Origin: Diaporthe sp. PMI_573
Lineage: Eukaryota > Ascomycota > Sordariomycetes > Diaporthales > Diaporthaceae
Assembly: GCA_021399435.1 (NCBI GenBank)
Contig: JAJTUP010000006.1
Coordinates: 682,001-746,000, forward strand
Direction of reading: 5' to 3'
Length of the DNA: 64,000 nt
Positions 1 to 11,497 of the stretch are shown here, piece by piece; within the stretch, counting starts at the first letter, position 1; each line of letters opens with the position of its first letter. The position numbers and the translations under genes were made by a program. A model generated the notes under the pieces. The model was not told the origin of the DNA. It searched no databases and was given only the letters and a program-made list of their open reading frames with translations.

Positions 1-1520
1 ATATTGGAGATTGGCAAGGGTACTGCCATTTGCAAGAGAACGAACCAATGAAAGTTTATTCTGAGGTCTACTGGAACCTCCTCTCAATAAAAGCTCACAA
101 TCAATTTAACCAGCGAGGGCTCACAAGAAGCGGAAGCTCGGTGCCGAGTCGTTATGGATGAAATGTGTAACATTTTGAGAGACACCATCTTCGTCCGAGT
201 TCCTCGTAGTCTCAGTCTATTACTACAATGTTAGTAAATCACTCGATTCTTAGTCCACCGATACCCAAATAGTAGGTTTCGGGCATCACCACTGCGTTCG
301 GGATATGCCCACGGGTGCGACTGCGCGGAAAGTGAGTTCCCAAGGGTTAACACCGCAGATACGAACTCTTGGGATACAACACCCTATCCAGGTCTAGTAG
401 ACATATATGCTTAGGTCGTGTCTGGGAGGCACCATTGCGTGCCACGTGGGTTGATGAGCAGCATTTATTCGCGCGGTCTGGCGGGAAAAATCTATCTTGA
501 ACGATTTAAAATCTGAAATCCATGTAGCCAAGCAGCAAAAGATTTCCGAGGTTGCAACTTCCGCCGAGCCAGGAGGTCATACCAGGAAGTGTCAGGGGGA
601 AGGGGCACAGCCCCATTATAATGCCCTCAAAAGGGCACCTCTCCTTTCCATGGCTACCTAGGTACTGCTTTATAATGCATGTTGTTCAGAATTGTCACCT
701 CGGAAGTCATTCCCTTCCCGTTCAAGACTCTCAGACTGACTCGGGAATACAAAGCACGTGAAACTACACGGCCTTGTACACCTCGATTGTGCGGGCGAGG
801 CTTGATCCAGCCCCTGCGGGGCTGCGTCTGGTACCCAGGAGGAGCTGAAATGACGCCGCCCTTTCGGCAAGGCTCTTTATACAGTAATTATTTACCTCGT
901 CAGAAAGATGAGCATTATTGAACCGCTCTCTGTATCTAGCAGGGTACTCCAGCTCAACAACATCTTTTGTGTGATCCACACTGGGGAACTGGACCTGGCA
1001 CCAGAGCGCGGAGGCCATGGGATGCTTGCTGGCTTAATCGACATTCTCATGCGGCTTAAATCATCTCCGCCACCATTCCTTTGCATAGTATCAATCGCAA
1101 GGGACCCATTTGCAGTGGTTGTCGAAACAACTCGTGATGTGAACAGGTGAAGCGGATTTTCGGGGACAATAACCGTACTGGTTGGCATGAGAAACCTGGA
1201 GATACTGAAACGGGAATAGAAATGTGCTGCATTTCATAGGTCCTTCGCCTAGCATTTGAGTGCAAGCTAATAAATATCCATGCAATAAACAGACAAGACA
1301 TCATTGTCCCATATGTCCCATATACCCAAAGCAGCGGTTGATATCTCAGGGTTAGGGCTTACAACATAAATGCTGGGGTTAGGTTGAGGCCGTGACAAAT
1401 CCAATGTGATTTGCTCCATGGCCATGGTGTCTCCACCGCCCATCTCCGTTCTTTTGCTTCCCGGAAGCCGAGCGTCCAGACGGGCCAGACCTACAGACCG
1501 GTCGAGGGCCCGAGAATGAT
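1..1520. other. intergenic, upstream of D-lactate dehydrogenase gene
   Basis: No gene can be supported here. Only short overlapping open frames occur on both strands (for example 764-1018 and 892-1188 minus), without recognisable motifs, a convincing ATG context or splice sites. The last 150 bases are rich in CCAT/CCGC and probably hold the promoter of the next gene. Confidence 0.6.
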
Positions 1521-3368
1521 ATGATGCCGCAATATCGTCTAGCCCAGGCTCAGCAGCCTATGCGGATTGCCTCAATTGCGAGGTCGAGAAGCTGCCCCTC
1601 GCTGAGCTTCGCCTTCACTCACCGAACACAAGCAGCTCAACAACCCGGTGTCTTACCTCGGCAACGATGGAAGTCGACTAAATCTAATACACGATTTGCA
1701 CCCATCAAAGAATATAAGCCACATGTGGTGAAATCAGCGGATAAAGAGCCTCCGAAGGCTTCCGGCCAAACTCGAGCTTCGAAGCAGTTAAATGGCGCGG
1801 GCCCAGGGCGAGGTGGTGGCCGAACCCGGCTCCCCATCCCATACTACCTGGCATTGCCAGCCACCTTTATAGCCATAGCTGTTACCGTCATCTACTTCAG
1901 AGGCTCGGGAGACGATGGCGTGCCGTCTCCATATGCTACTCGCGAGGTGATGTTGCAGGCCGCCAGCGAGATCGCGGGCCTAATCGGTGTGGACAACGTG
2001 ACCTACGACGAGGACGTGCTCGACCACCACGGTCACTCCGAGTGGAGCACATCCAACACCCCCGTACGAGCTGTTGCCGTCGTCTACCCAAGGTCTACGG
2101 AGGATGTCGTCGCCATTGCCAAGATCTGCAGCGCTCGGCGCGTGCCGATGGTACCGTTTGGAGCCGGGTCGTCTGTCGAGGGCAACTTCTCACAGCCATA
2201 TTCTGGAATCTGCATAGACTTCACGCATATGGACCAGGTCATTGCGTTCAGACCGGACGACATGGATGTCACGGTTCAGTCGGGCGTCAACTGGATGGAT
2301 CTGAACACCAGGATTGCAGAGTCGGGTCTTTTCTTTCCCATGGACCCGTCGCCGACGGCAACCTTCGGTGGTATGGTGTCTACCAATTGCAGTGGGACGA
2401 ACGCTATGCGATACGGAACAATGAAAGACTGGGTTGTAAACCTGACGGTCGTTCTGCCGGATGGGAGCGTGGTCAAGACGAGGAGACGGCCTCGCAAGAC
2501 GTCCGCAGGCTACAATCTCACCTCCCTGTTCGTTGGTGCGGAAGGAACGCTGGGGATAGTGACTGAGATCACGCTGAAGCTCGCCCCAATACCGGCTGAC
2601 ACCTCTGTGGCGGTAGTCGCCTTCCCTACCATTACCGATGCAGCGAAGGCGGCAACCTCCTTGATCCGATCTGGCATACCGCTCGCCGCCCTTGAGGTTA
2701 TGGATGACGTGCAGATGCAGATCCTCAACAAGCAGGGCAGTGAGACTGTCCGCAAGAGGAAGTGGGAGGAGAAGCCGACGCTGTTCATCAAGTACTCGGG
2801 TACGACAGATGGTATAAAGAGCGACGTCAAGCGCTCGACCGAGATCATCAGGAGCGTCGCCGGCAACGTTCCGTTCCACTTTGCAAAGACAAAGCAGGAT
2901 GAGCATGATCTCTGGTCAGCACGCAAGGAGGCACTGTTCACAATGGTCAGTAACCGGCCCGAAGGAACGGAGGTCTGGTCCACGGACGTGGCGGTCCCGC
3001 TGTCGCGGCTGGCTGAGATCATCGAGATATCAAAGAAGGAATGTGGCTCGCTCGGAATTTTCGCCAGTGTGATAGGTCATATAGGAGATGGCAATTTCCA
3101 CGTGGCAATGATGTATGATCCGAAGGACGAGAAGATGACGAAGAGAGTTAGTCATGTGGTCCACGATATGATGAGTCGGGCGTTGGAAATGGAGGGCACA
3201 GTCTCAGGGGAGCATGCGATTGGGATTGGAAAGAAGGAGTGTTTGTTGGATGAATTGGGTGACGGTACCATTGGGCTGATGCAAACGCTCAAGAGGTCTG
3301 TTGATCCAATGTGGATAATGAACCCGGGCAAGGTCTTTGACATGCCCAAAGACCGGGCGAAGGGTTGA
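1521..3368 (+). CDS. DLD1: D-lactate dehydrogenase (cytochrome), mitochondrial
   Basis: This enzyme oxidises D-lactate to pyruvate and passes electrons to cytochrome c; the family sits at the mitochondrial inner membrane facing the intermembrane space. It is a single exon of 615 residues. The first ~50 residues are rich in Arg, Ser and Gln and poor in acids, as in a mitochondrial presequence, and are followed by one hydrophobic segment at about residues 107-125 that could act as a stop-transfer anchor. An FAD-binding type 4 domain follows (about 180-350, including VPFGAGSSVEG near 212), then the C-terminal FAD-linked oxidase domain with GHIGDGNFH near 519, SGEHAIG near 563 and NPGKVF near the end. 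Both domains are complete. In-frame ATGs at 1521, 1524 and 1560 are all possible starts; the first gives the longest leader. Known family function; the localisation is inferred. Confidence 0.93.
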   Translation: MMPQYRLAQAQQPMRIASIARSRSCPSLSFAFTHRTQAAQQPGVLPRQRWKSTKSNTRFAPIKEYKPHVVKSADKEPPKASGQTRASKQLNGAGPGRGGGRTRLPIPYYLALPATFIAIAVTVIYFRGSGDDGVPSPYATREVMLQAASEIAGLIGVDNVTYDEDVLDHHGHSEWSTSNTPVRAVAVVYPRSTEDVVAIAKICSARRVPMVPFGAGSSVEGNFSQPYSGICIDFTHMDQVIAFRPDDMDVTVQSGVNWMDLNTRIAESGLFFPMDPSPTATFGGMVSTNCSGTNAMRYGTMKDWVVNLTVVLPDGSVVKTRRRPRKTSAGYNLTSLFVGAEGTLGIVTEITLKLAPIPADTSVAVVAFPTITDAAKAATSLIRSGIPLAALEVMDDVQMQILNKQGSETVRKRKWEEKPTLFIKYSGTTDGIKSDVKRSTEIIRSVAGNVPFHFAKTKQDEHDLWSARKEALFTMVSNRPEGTEVWSTDVAVPLSRLAEIIEISKKECGSLGIFASVIGHIGDGNFHVAMMYDPKDEKMTKRVSHVVHDMMSRALEMEGTVSGEHAIGIGKKECLLDELGDGTIGLMQTLKRSVDPMWIMNPGKVFDMPKDRAKG

Positions 3369-3877
3369 GCTCAGGGGAAATATAGCTCAGACAAGATGGG
3401 TCAAGATAATTCCCATTACTATTTGTTCAAGAATGTGAAAATTGCAAGTGAATGGCACCAAGAACTTCTAGACAACTCTTCTAGAAGAGAGCCAAACAAT
3501 TGATGACAATGGATAAGCATAGGCAAGCAGAATAGCCCTGCCTGTCCAGTCTGGGTTTTTTCGTCTAAAAGTTTTGCTTGAAGTTGTTGTATTGGCTTAC
3601 CTTGTGCAATCAGTCACAATTGCACCGCCCAATCCCAGGTGAGTGAATTGGTAGAGTAGTCGCACGTGCATCAATTGATCTTGTTTAAGTAAAGTGAATT
3701 GCAAATTAGTCCAACCCGTTGGCGGGCAACAAACACGTCTTGACTGTTCCATCGGTGTCAACGCGCCTCGGTGTCAGTCGTCCTTCTTGCATCCTAGCAC
3801 CACTCTTCTGTACCCGCCTCCGATTACCGTCAACAAGAATAGTTGCCACAGTCTCCAGACAAAGGTAAACCGGAAAC
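3369..3877. other. intergenic
   Basis: Holds the 3' end of the D-lactate dehydrogenase transcript and the promoter of the next gene. The inverted stretch AGAACTTCTAGACAACTCTT / TCTAGAAG near 3460-3485 could fold, but no specific element is recognised. Confidence 0.5.
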
Positions 3878-5066
3878 ATGGGAATCAATGCAGGTTCCAG
3901 GGCGATAATTGCGGCCATGCGGGCAGCGCACCCCGCAACGGGGATGAAGAAGAGGACGATCGAGGTAGGCAGCACAGATGGCGTCTTGAGAAGAAAGAAA
4001 GCCCTGACATCGACTTCTGATATAACGCTAACATGTCTGTTCTCTTCCAATAGGTCAACGAGCTCCTGCCGGCGAAGATGCAAGTCAAGAAGCACGAGAT
4101 TCGAGACTTTTTTCAATCGCTCGATGAGGCCGCCAACCGTCCCGCCGCCGTCACCAAGCCTCGTGACGACGCATTTCTGACCAATACGGTCAACAAAGTA
4201 TTCGTCCTTCTTCGCGAGGCAGAGCGCGAATACCTGATCAACCTGGACCACGAGTCCATCACCAAGATGCACAACCAGGGCGACTCGCCCAAGTGCCACC
4301 CTGTTGCCCACCTGCGCCACCACCTGCAGGTTCTGCTAGTGCTCAGGGGCTTCAAGCCTTGTGTTCCGTTCGTGAGCGCCAAAGAGACTGGCGTTGCTAT
4401 AATGAGGGAGATGGTTCTTCGGTGCCTAGTACCTCTGTTCGAGCAGTTCGACTTGGAGTCGTTCGGCTTTAAATTGCTGTGTAGGTAGTGTCCCACCCTA
4501 GTCCTATCGGCTCCCCCTTGCAATTGAAAGAGATAAAGTATTTGAGGGGTGCAAAGACTACCTCAGAAGCATTCTAGACCAGAAAAGCTGATCCCTCGAC
4601 AGATGTTGCCACGGACGTCCTGACTGCCGACATGCGGTTCCGGGGCTTTAAGGGCTGCTGGGTCCTGGCAGACACCCAGTCGGCAGGCTGGCGCACTGTC
4701 CGCGAGATGTTCGTGGAGATGCCCACCCACCGCGTGCCGCTCAAGCAGATGTGCGGTGCCCTCGGTTTCCCCGTGCAGGACGAAAACCTCATCAACATGG
4801 TCGAGATCATGGACGCCACCGAGTACGAGATTCTGCGTGACAGCTTCGACCAGGACACCTGCAAGGTGGACGTGTTGAAGATATACTGCGACGACGGCGG
4901 CGAGGGGGACTGGGAGAAGATCAAGGAGTACTACTTGGGGTGCAAGGAACTGGCGGCGCCGCTCGGCACTGTGCTGACCCTCAAATTGAAGGAGCACCCC
5001 GTGATGGAGGAGTGGTGCAGCGTGAACAGCAAGTTGGCAGAGCTGGCGGACGTGGCCAAAGAGTGA
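3878..5066 (+). CDS. conserved-looking protein of unknown function (three exons)
   Basis: I join exons 3878-3964, 4054-4480 and 4603-5066 to give 325 residues. Intron 1 is phase 0 (GTAGGC...AATAG). Intron 2 is phase 1 (GTAGGT...GACAG) and restores the frame exactly to the long C-terminal exon, which supports the model. I do not recognise a domain. The protein is soluble, with no signal peptide or membrane segment. The N-terminus is short and basic, the centre is mixed alpha-type sequence with a Cys/His-containing stretch (SPKCHPVAHLRHH), and the C-terminal third is acidic (CDDGGEGDWEK). The coding exons are GC-rich at third positions, as in neighbouring real genes. It lies tail-to-tail with the GH35 gene, 304 bases away. 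Function cannot be assigned. Confidence 0.75.
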
Positions 5067-5370
5067 ACCTTGTGTGGAAGCCTGTAGGCTGTCAGGCTTT
5101 TACTTGGTGATGATAACGCCGCCTATGGGTCAGACAACACTAATATCCTACACGCCACTAGAAATGTGACGCTCTTCTTTGTGGAGTTTTTAACTTGCGT
5201 GAATTTCCTCGGTCTGCCTTTGTGCTCTTTCAGACTTCCACAGTACACAGCCTTGTTACATTGATGGTGAGCAGTCTAACCAGCACTTGGCCAAGGTATA
5301 CGGCAGACGGTAGTTGACAATAAAGTGGTCTAGAAGCAAAGTTTTACAGACATTATCGACTTCTAGAGTC
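5067..5370. other. convergent 3' flanks
   Basis: Short spacer between two convergent genes. It should contain both polyadenylation regions; nothing else is visible. Confidence 0.5.
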
Positions 5371-8300
5371 TCAGTATGTGTCCTCCCGCGCTTCCCAGGC
5401 AGGCATTGGGCTTAGCCCAGGATCACTCATGCCGGATTGAATCACCGCGTCCACAACGAGCTCCAGTCCACCCAGCTTGGCGCCCGAGTCCTCCTGAGAC
5501 CAGAGCGTAATGGAGACATAGTTTGTCCCACTGTAGTTGAGGATACCCTGCGGGACGGGGAACCTGGTCTGCGGGCCAAGGTTGTTGACTAGAAATTTCA
5601 GGTCAGTCGATGCTCAGGTATCAATGATCAGCAGTATGGATGTCGGCACTCACTGTACTTCCCGAACTGGTACCCGTTAACAAACAATTGCACCCTGAAG
5701 TCAGCCGGGCCACCCTCTGCAGAAGTCGTGTTGGCAAACACGAAGGTCATCGGCACGTCCCACCCACCGGGGACATCCAGGTCAAAGCTCGTAGCGAAGA
5801 ATCCAACACCCGGACCCTCGACGCCTTCCTCCACCGGGCTCCTGGCCTCCCACTGCTCGCTCGGCGCCTCGGGGAGGTGATAGCCCTGGCGCTCGGCAAA
5901 GAGCGCGCCCTCGTTCAGCGGGCCCCGGGCCAGGTCGAGGTACTGCTCGCCGCCCAGGTTGCCCGTGATCTTCCACTCGACAGCGGACTGCGGGTGGCCG
6001 TCGAGGGTGTAGTTCAGGATTCCGCGAGGGGTCTTCATGGTGTCGAAACCGGGCGTCCAGTTCGTCTCCTCGCCCATGTGGTCAATCAGGACGGTGATGA
6101 CGTACTCGCCGCCCCGCGTGAGGCTCGCGGGGAGGAGGCTCAGCGTCTGGTTGTAGCCGCCCGGCGTGCCGGCGCCGTTGAACGAGCCGAGGTAGGTCGA
6201 GTTCACCCAGACCGAGTGGCCGAAGCCTGATCCGCCCTGGGTGGTCAGGTGCAGGGACGACTCGTTACCGCTCGCGGTGAAGTGGCCGCGGTAGATGAGC
6301 GAGCCCGTGTGGTATCCGTAGTCGCCGGAGATCAGAGAGGTAGGCGTCTTGAGGGTTAACACGTTGCCTGATTCATCACGGGCTGTGTTGCTGGTGTTGA
6401 CTTTGTCGGCCTTTGTCCACAGTGAGTCATCGTAAGATGACTGAATCTCAGGGAGCGAGTCGGTGTACTTCCATTCCAGGGACGAGAGCTCAGGGACATC
6501 AATACTGGGCGGCGAGTACGTCAATGTTGCCGAAAGCCTTCCATTCGCAGACTTCACGCCAGGGAGTTTGGCGCCGTTGAAGTAGATGTTGTTCGAGCCG
6601 GGAAGACCAGCAATGATTTCGAGCGGACTGGTTGCGTTCAGGTCACCCGTGAGATACAACGAAGTCCCCGACTTTGTGGCTGAGCGTAGGAGGTAGCCTC
6701 CGTTCGCGATGACGGATTCCTTTTTGAGAGCCGTGTAGTTGCCAACCGGGGCGGCAGCCTCGAGTTCCAGGACCCAGTAGTTGAAGGCTTCGTTTCTCCA
6801 CAGGAGGTACACATCCAGATTGCTGCCGTAATGCAGGACCTTCCGCTCCTGAGTGACCTCCCACTGCACAGCATTCGCAGAGCCAATGGTCTCAATCTTC
6901 ACGGTGCTGCTGTCACCCTCGATGGTGGGCTTTCCAAGCTTGGCAGGGAAGGCAAACTCGTGGGTCTCGCCAGCCGCGGCGTACAGGATGAGCACGCGCT
7001 TGCCACCTGTGGCGCCGTGGGTGTAGATGTCGGCGGATGAGTAGATAAGGTTGTGTCCGCCGACATCATAGTCTGTGACGTGGAACTTGGAGTCCCTCCC
7101 GTTCAGCGTCAGGGAGCCGCCAAGCTGCGGGATCGTCACGTTGCCGACGCTGGTTGGGACGGTGAACGTGTAGTCTGTGGAGTCGCGAGAGGTATAGTCG
7201 GAATGACGAACGACGTAGAAGTTGGTGGTGCTGCCAAGAATGGGTGTCGTTGAAATGGCGGTTGTGCTCGTGTAGGTTGTGTTGGTGAGATTTCCAGGCG
7301 TAGCCTCAAGATAGGCCGGGGATGCCTTGATAAACTGCGCCAGAAGCTTGGCTTCCACGTACTTCTCACGGACCAGAGTCCTATCCTCCTTGATCACTGC
7401 TCCGTAGTCGTAGGATGTGTAGGCGCCTGGCTGGCCCAGGTTGCCCCAATTGGTTCCACCATATGTCATATAAAGGTTGAAGATGGTGGAACCAAAAGAG
7501 AGGCTGTTCTTGTAAAACATGCGCAACTCCTCGGGCCCGGTGTAGGTCGCACAGTCTTCCAGATCCCACGAGCCGCCCCAATAGGCAATGGCACCGCCTT
7601 GGAACTCTGGAATCGCGTACGGCGTTTCCGGGCTTTGTTCAAGATGCAACTCGCGGAAGTTGGTCGGAAGGGCACCTACAGTCCAATTGCCCGGTTGACT
7701 GCAGGTCCAGCCGACCGGATAGTTGTCATGGCCGTAGATATCTGGCCCGCCGGGCTCTCCTGGGACAAACAGGCCAATCGCCGCGGCTTCGTTGTTTATG
7801 AAGGGAACCACGATGCCCGCCTCACGGAAGAGCTTGTTCGTAGTATCGATGAACTCGACGTCGGGCCACTGGACCCAGCTGGCACCGAATGTGTACTCAT
7901 TCTCGGCCTGGAACGCGATGACTGGGCCCCCATTGGTGATCTGGGCATCCGCCATGATCTTGCCAATCTTGCCGATGTAGTTCTTGGTAGCATCGACGAA
8001 GCTGCCATTTGTCCGCAGCATTTCTTGCTCCCTCTGTAACCAACCAGGAAAGCCGCCTCCTGCCACCTCAGCGTTGATGTACGGGCCAGGGCGTGCGAGC
8101 AGGTACAATCCTACTTCAGAGGCAGCCTCGAACAACGGCTCCCAAGCGAACACACCGTCTGCACTGAATTCACCAGGGTTGCTCTCGTGCAGCCTCCAGT
8201 CGACGTAGAAAGAAACGCCGGTGTAGCCCAGAGCCTTGATCTTGTGGAGGATGTCTCGCCAGAGACCAGGGACAGGAAGCCTGAAGGGGTGGAACTCGCC

Positions 8301-8539
8301 CGAGTAGAAGACGATGCGCTCACCTCTGACGAACAGAGAGTGGGAGTCCCATGTTACCTGTACAAAGTCAGAACGCGTGTCTCCGCGACTGGTATGTCAT
8401 GGCTCACCAGGTCTTGGAGGGCTTCGCGCTTCCCAGGGTCAACGACAGTGAGCTGTCTGCCTTGGACGCCCGCGGCTAACCCTTCAGCACAGCAATAAAG
8501 GGAAGCCAGGACGGCTGCGAGCCGGTGAAGTGATACCAT
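5371..8539 (-). CDS. lacA: secreted beta-galactosidase, glycoside hydrolase family 35 (LacA-type)
   Basis: A 1017-residue extracellular beta-galactosidase that removes terminal beta-galactose, probably from pectin side chains, galactans or xyloglucan. Exons are 8539-8408, 8357-5654 and 5588-5371. Intron 1 is 50 bp, phase 0; intron 2 is 65 bp, phase 1. A signal peptide covers about residues 1-22 (MVSLHRLAAVLASLYCC...). The GH35 catalytic domain begins right after the first junction (LQDLVTWD). The predicted acid/base Glu is in AENEY near residue 198 and the nucleophile Glu in IPEFQGG near residue 294, close to their places in the Penicillium enzyme. The all-beta middle and jelly-roll C-terminal domains follow, ending with the typical FGKY...NNLGPQT...PQGIL block in exon 3. 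Length matches fungal GH35 enzymes of about 1000 residues. Many N-glycosylation sequons (NxT/S) fit secretion. Confidence 0.95.
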
Positions 8540-10098
8540 CTTCGGCCGTGGTCGCCTCGGGCTGGAGGGTTGGACGAGGACAGAGGGGTGCTGGTCACCT
8601 CATGATGGCTCAACCGGTGCACGCGTCTGGCCACCTTATATTCCCGTCGGTGAATTCAATAGTTCGTTGCCAATGCCAGGCCCAGGCCGAGCCAGCGGGG
8701 AAATAACGTATTTGGTCATCATCGCTCGAGGACCCTGGAGTGCATCTCCCCAGATCTAGCAATTTCACGTTGTCAGGCACGGGTTGACGCTCCGAGCAGC
8801 CGCGGTCAAGCGCTGCTAACGCACGCTTCGTGTGCTTCGTGACAGCTGGGTGGTGGAAATATGCCCTGCCGTCAACCGAAGCTTCTCCGCTCCTTCGTCG
8901 TCCCTGCACCGTGCCCCTGCCACCTCGAAAGGTGCAGCCCTTGTCTTGGGCCTTTCAATTGCCTAATAACAGACTGACAACATGTCCCCAAATTCTCATT
9001 TCAGGACACCATCTCCAATTTAAGCGTTCTAGCCGTCGTGACAGGGTTTTGGAATGGCGCCCTGGGGTCCTGTAGACGAGTGGATGTGTTTACAGAGGGT
9101 TACCCCGAGTGCTGGGATCTGTTGTGCAAGGGCGCCCTGCATATCTCAAGGCCCACGTTGCATGCTGAACTGCACCCTTACCACGCTGGTGGCCCCACTG
9201 GCCATTGGTACCAGCGAGATGATTCCAAGGCACATATTTTAGTTCTGTCGGCTCGAATCACAGCGAACCTCTCCCGAGCGTGTCCCCATGGCTTTTCACG
9301 AGAAAGCTCAAGTGCTGTTTGCATAGTCATGCTATTCAAGCAATTCGTGGACGGCAGGATCGAGACTACTAGACGATCTTGCCGTGGTTTTGATAAACAA
9401 CTAAGACTACTCAGACTCGTCGAGATTCGCGCGTGCATTTTCAATTTGGATGTGCCATTACAATGATTGGGCACAGTTGAGGCAGGAAGGGAAACACATG
9501 AATCTGGAAGACTTCGACTGAAAGAAGTATGGCATCCTGGTGCAAACTTGAGAATCTTCGCAAGACAGTTCGTAGGCACTGGCAGTTGCCGGATCCGCAT
9601 TGGAGGACGCAAGCCAGATACTTCCTCTCACGTTTGAGAATTGGTAGATACAGAAACTCAGAAAGACAATCGGGGCTTGAGCCTGCCATCACTTTCCAAT
9701 CACGTAAAATCCACCAAAGGAGCAGGGAGTTCTTCAACACGCATGTGATCAAAGACCCTTACTGGAGAAAGCCTCACGTCCTCCATCTCACATGCAGTTT
9801 TATTGGAAACCACCTGCTGCAAATGACTGAAGCATTTTACACACCGTCGTTTGCGAATTGTTGTTTTATAGTTTTCGTTGCAATCCGGCCTGGGCAGGCA
9901 TGTACCAAGTCCAATGATCATTTGGGGAATGATCTCCGGGTTCGACCCTGAAACATTCCCGCGATCTGCAACATCCCTAAAGCCCAGAGCTTCTCACGGG
10001 TACCGGCGTATCCGGCTATTGCTCACGTGGCTTCAGCTCACCCGTCAAAGGAACAAATTACGGCTCACAGTCCACACCAGCTAGACTCACGAACGACC
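8540..10098. other. intergenic, 1.5 kb
   Basis: No supportable gene. Open frames up to about 144 codons (9178-9612 minus, 9038-9466 plus) overlap one another, lack a plausible start context, and show no motif. The proximal part near 8540-8700 should hold the GH35 promoter. Confidence 0.55.
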
Positions 10099-10716
10099 AT
10101 GGCACCTAAATTCACCACAATCCAGCCCTCATTGCCAGTCTCGTCCATCCCTGAGGCTGTGGAGTACTATACCAGCCGGCTTGGCTTCCGCCTGGCGGGC
10201 CGCGATGGAGACAACCATTGCTGGGTACAGCTTGTGGAGGACGCCGAGGTTTCGAAGTGGGATGCTGCCGTGAACATTTACCTGCGCCGTACGTGAGATC
10301 AACACCACAGATCAAATCCTTGATCATTTCCAATGTAATTTTAGCTGACAATTCTTCTCTGACACGAAGGCCGAGGCTTCCCGGACATTGAGAACGATGT
10401 ACAATTTGGCAAGGTCTACATACGCATCGACGGGGACGATGATGAGCTGGACAAGCTGAGGGACACGCTCAAGGAGAACAAGGCCGATATCAGGGGTGAT
10501 ATCGAGACTAAACCTTGGGGTCTGAGGGATCTGACGGTTGTGGACCCTGACGGTGTGAGTTCTGTCTCTCCATTCAAGGCCAGGCATTCGGTTGAGATCT
10601 CGGACGCTGTTTGGCTGACTGCGCCTCAGAATGTCATCATCTTCAACCAGAGGGTCAAGAATTTCCAGATTCCTGCAAATACTGTTTTTGGGGCCACTCC
10701 CAAGAGACAAGATTAA
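10099..10716 (+). CDS. VOC (glyoxalase/bleomycin-resistance/dioxygenase) superfamily protein
   Basis: A small cytosolic protein of 153 residues from exons 10099-10288, 10370-10554 and 10630-10716. The two introns (81 and 75 bp) are phase 1 and phase 0 and the frame closes exactly. The sequence opens with the classic VOC beta-alpha-beta start (TIQPSLPVSSIPEAVEYYTSRLGFRLAGRDG), then a second half with KVYIRIDGDDDELDKL and the end signature LRDLTVVDPDGNVIIFNQ. This layout is typical of bleomycin-resistance-like and glyoxalase-like folds that bind or chemically alter small electrophiles. The substrate is not predictable. Family membership is seen in the sequence; any detoxification role is inference. 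Confidence 0.88.
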
Positions 10717-11497
10717 AATTGAGCAAAGAATCCTTGTGTCTGCTCAGACTCGGTTGGACCCCAAACACGTGCATTTTTGGCGGGCGATTTCCAATAGGCT
10801 TGGGCTTCATTTAACTCTATGAATTGAGCGCCTGTTCACGGTTTTGATATCCTACGACTCAAGACCATGGACATGTTCTTACCAGGCAACAACTATACTA
10901 TACATTGAACACTACTAACTTTGCTCGGATGTCCGCTTCGCGGCCACAGCATCTATAGCACTTACTACCCAACCTCCAATGGGCCAACCTCGCATAGGCT
11001 AATCCTATGGGATACCTTTCTAAGGGGTAACCTCCTCTAGGAAGACCTCTAGTTAGAAAGTCTTCTGTGGAACGACTTCCAATAGAATAACCAGACCAGA
11101 GATAGGTAAGCTACAGAGGCTGCATGAGCCACAGGGGCTCCATAATGATGTCTCAGTGCAAGCAATCATACCCAAACGCTTCCAGCTTTGACAAGTTTCG
11201 CGACGACATGATTACGTGACAGGCTCGGTTGCTTCCGAATTATTTCCCTGCAAACTTATGAATAGCCCTGCTTTGTTGAGACCATATAAAAGACTGCTGT
11301 CAAGCGCGGGTGGATGCATGGGTCTCGACCGGAGGAGCTCCTCTCGGGAACGGGATGGATTCGGCGAGGATTGCTGTTCTGAGGGAGGCCGAGATCGCAA
11401 CTTTGCAGTACCCCGGGCTTTCGGGCCAATTGACCCCCACATCGACCCCGCGCCCTTATGCCGGTCCACAGCAGCTCTCATCCACGACCTCGCTGCA
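10717..11497. other. intergenic
   Basis: 3' flank of the VOC gene and 5' flank of the dehydrogenase gene. The reading frame of the downstream gene stays open back to 11216 but without an ATG until 11258, and that extension carries no recognisable sequence. A patch near 11020-11100 has loosely repeated AGGAAGAC/GGAACGAC words; no element is identified. Confidence 0.5.

Noticed and set aside
2190..2906. 238-codon open frame on the minus strand inside the D-lactate dehydrogenase gene
   Set aside because: It is an antisense shadow of a GC-rich coding exon, has no motif, and the plus-strand frame codes conserved FAD-domain sequence.
5640..6230. 196-codon plus-strand frame opposite the GH35 gene
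   Set aside because: Antisense shadow; composition is biased and there are no motifs.
9930..9960. GGTTCGACCC resembling a tRNA B box
   Set aside because: No A box at the right distance and no foldable acceptor or anticodon stem around it.
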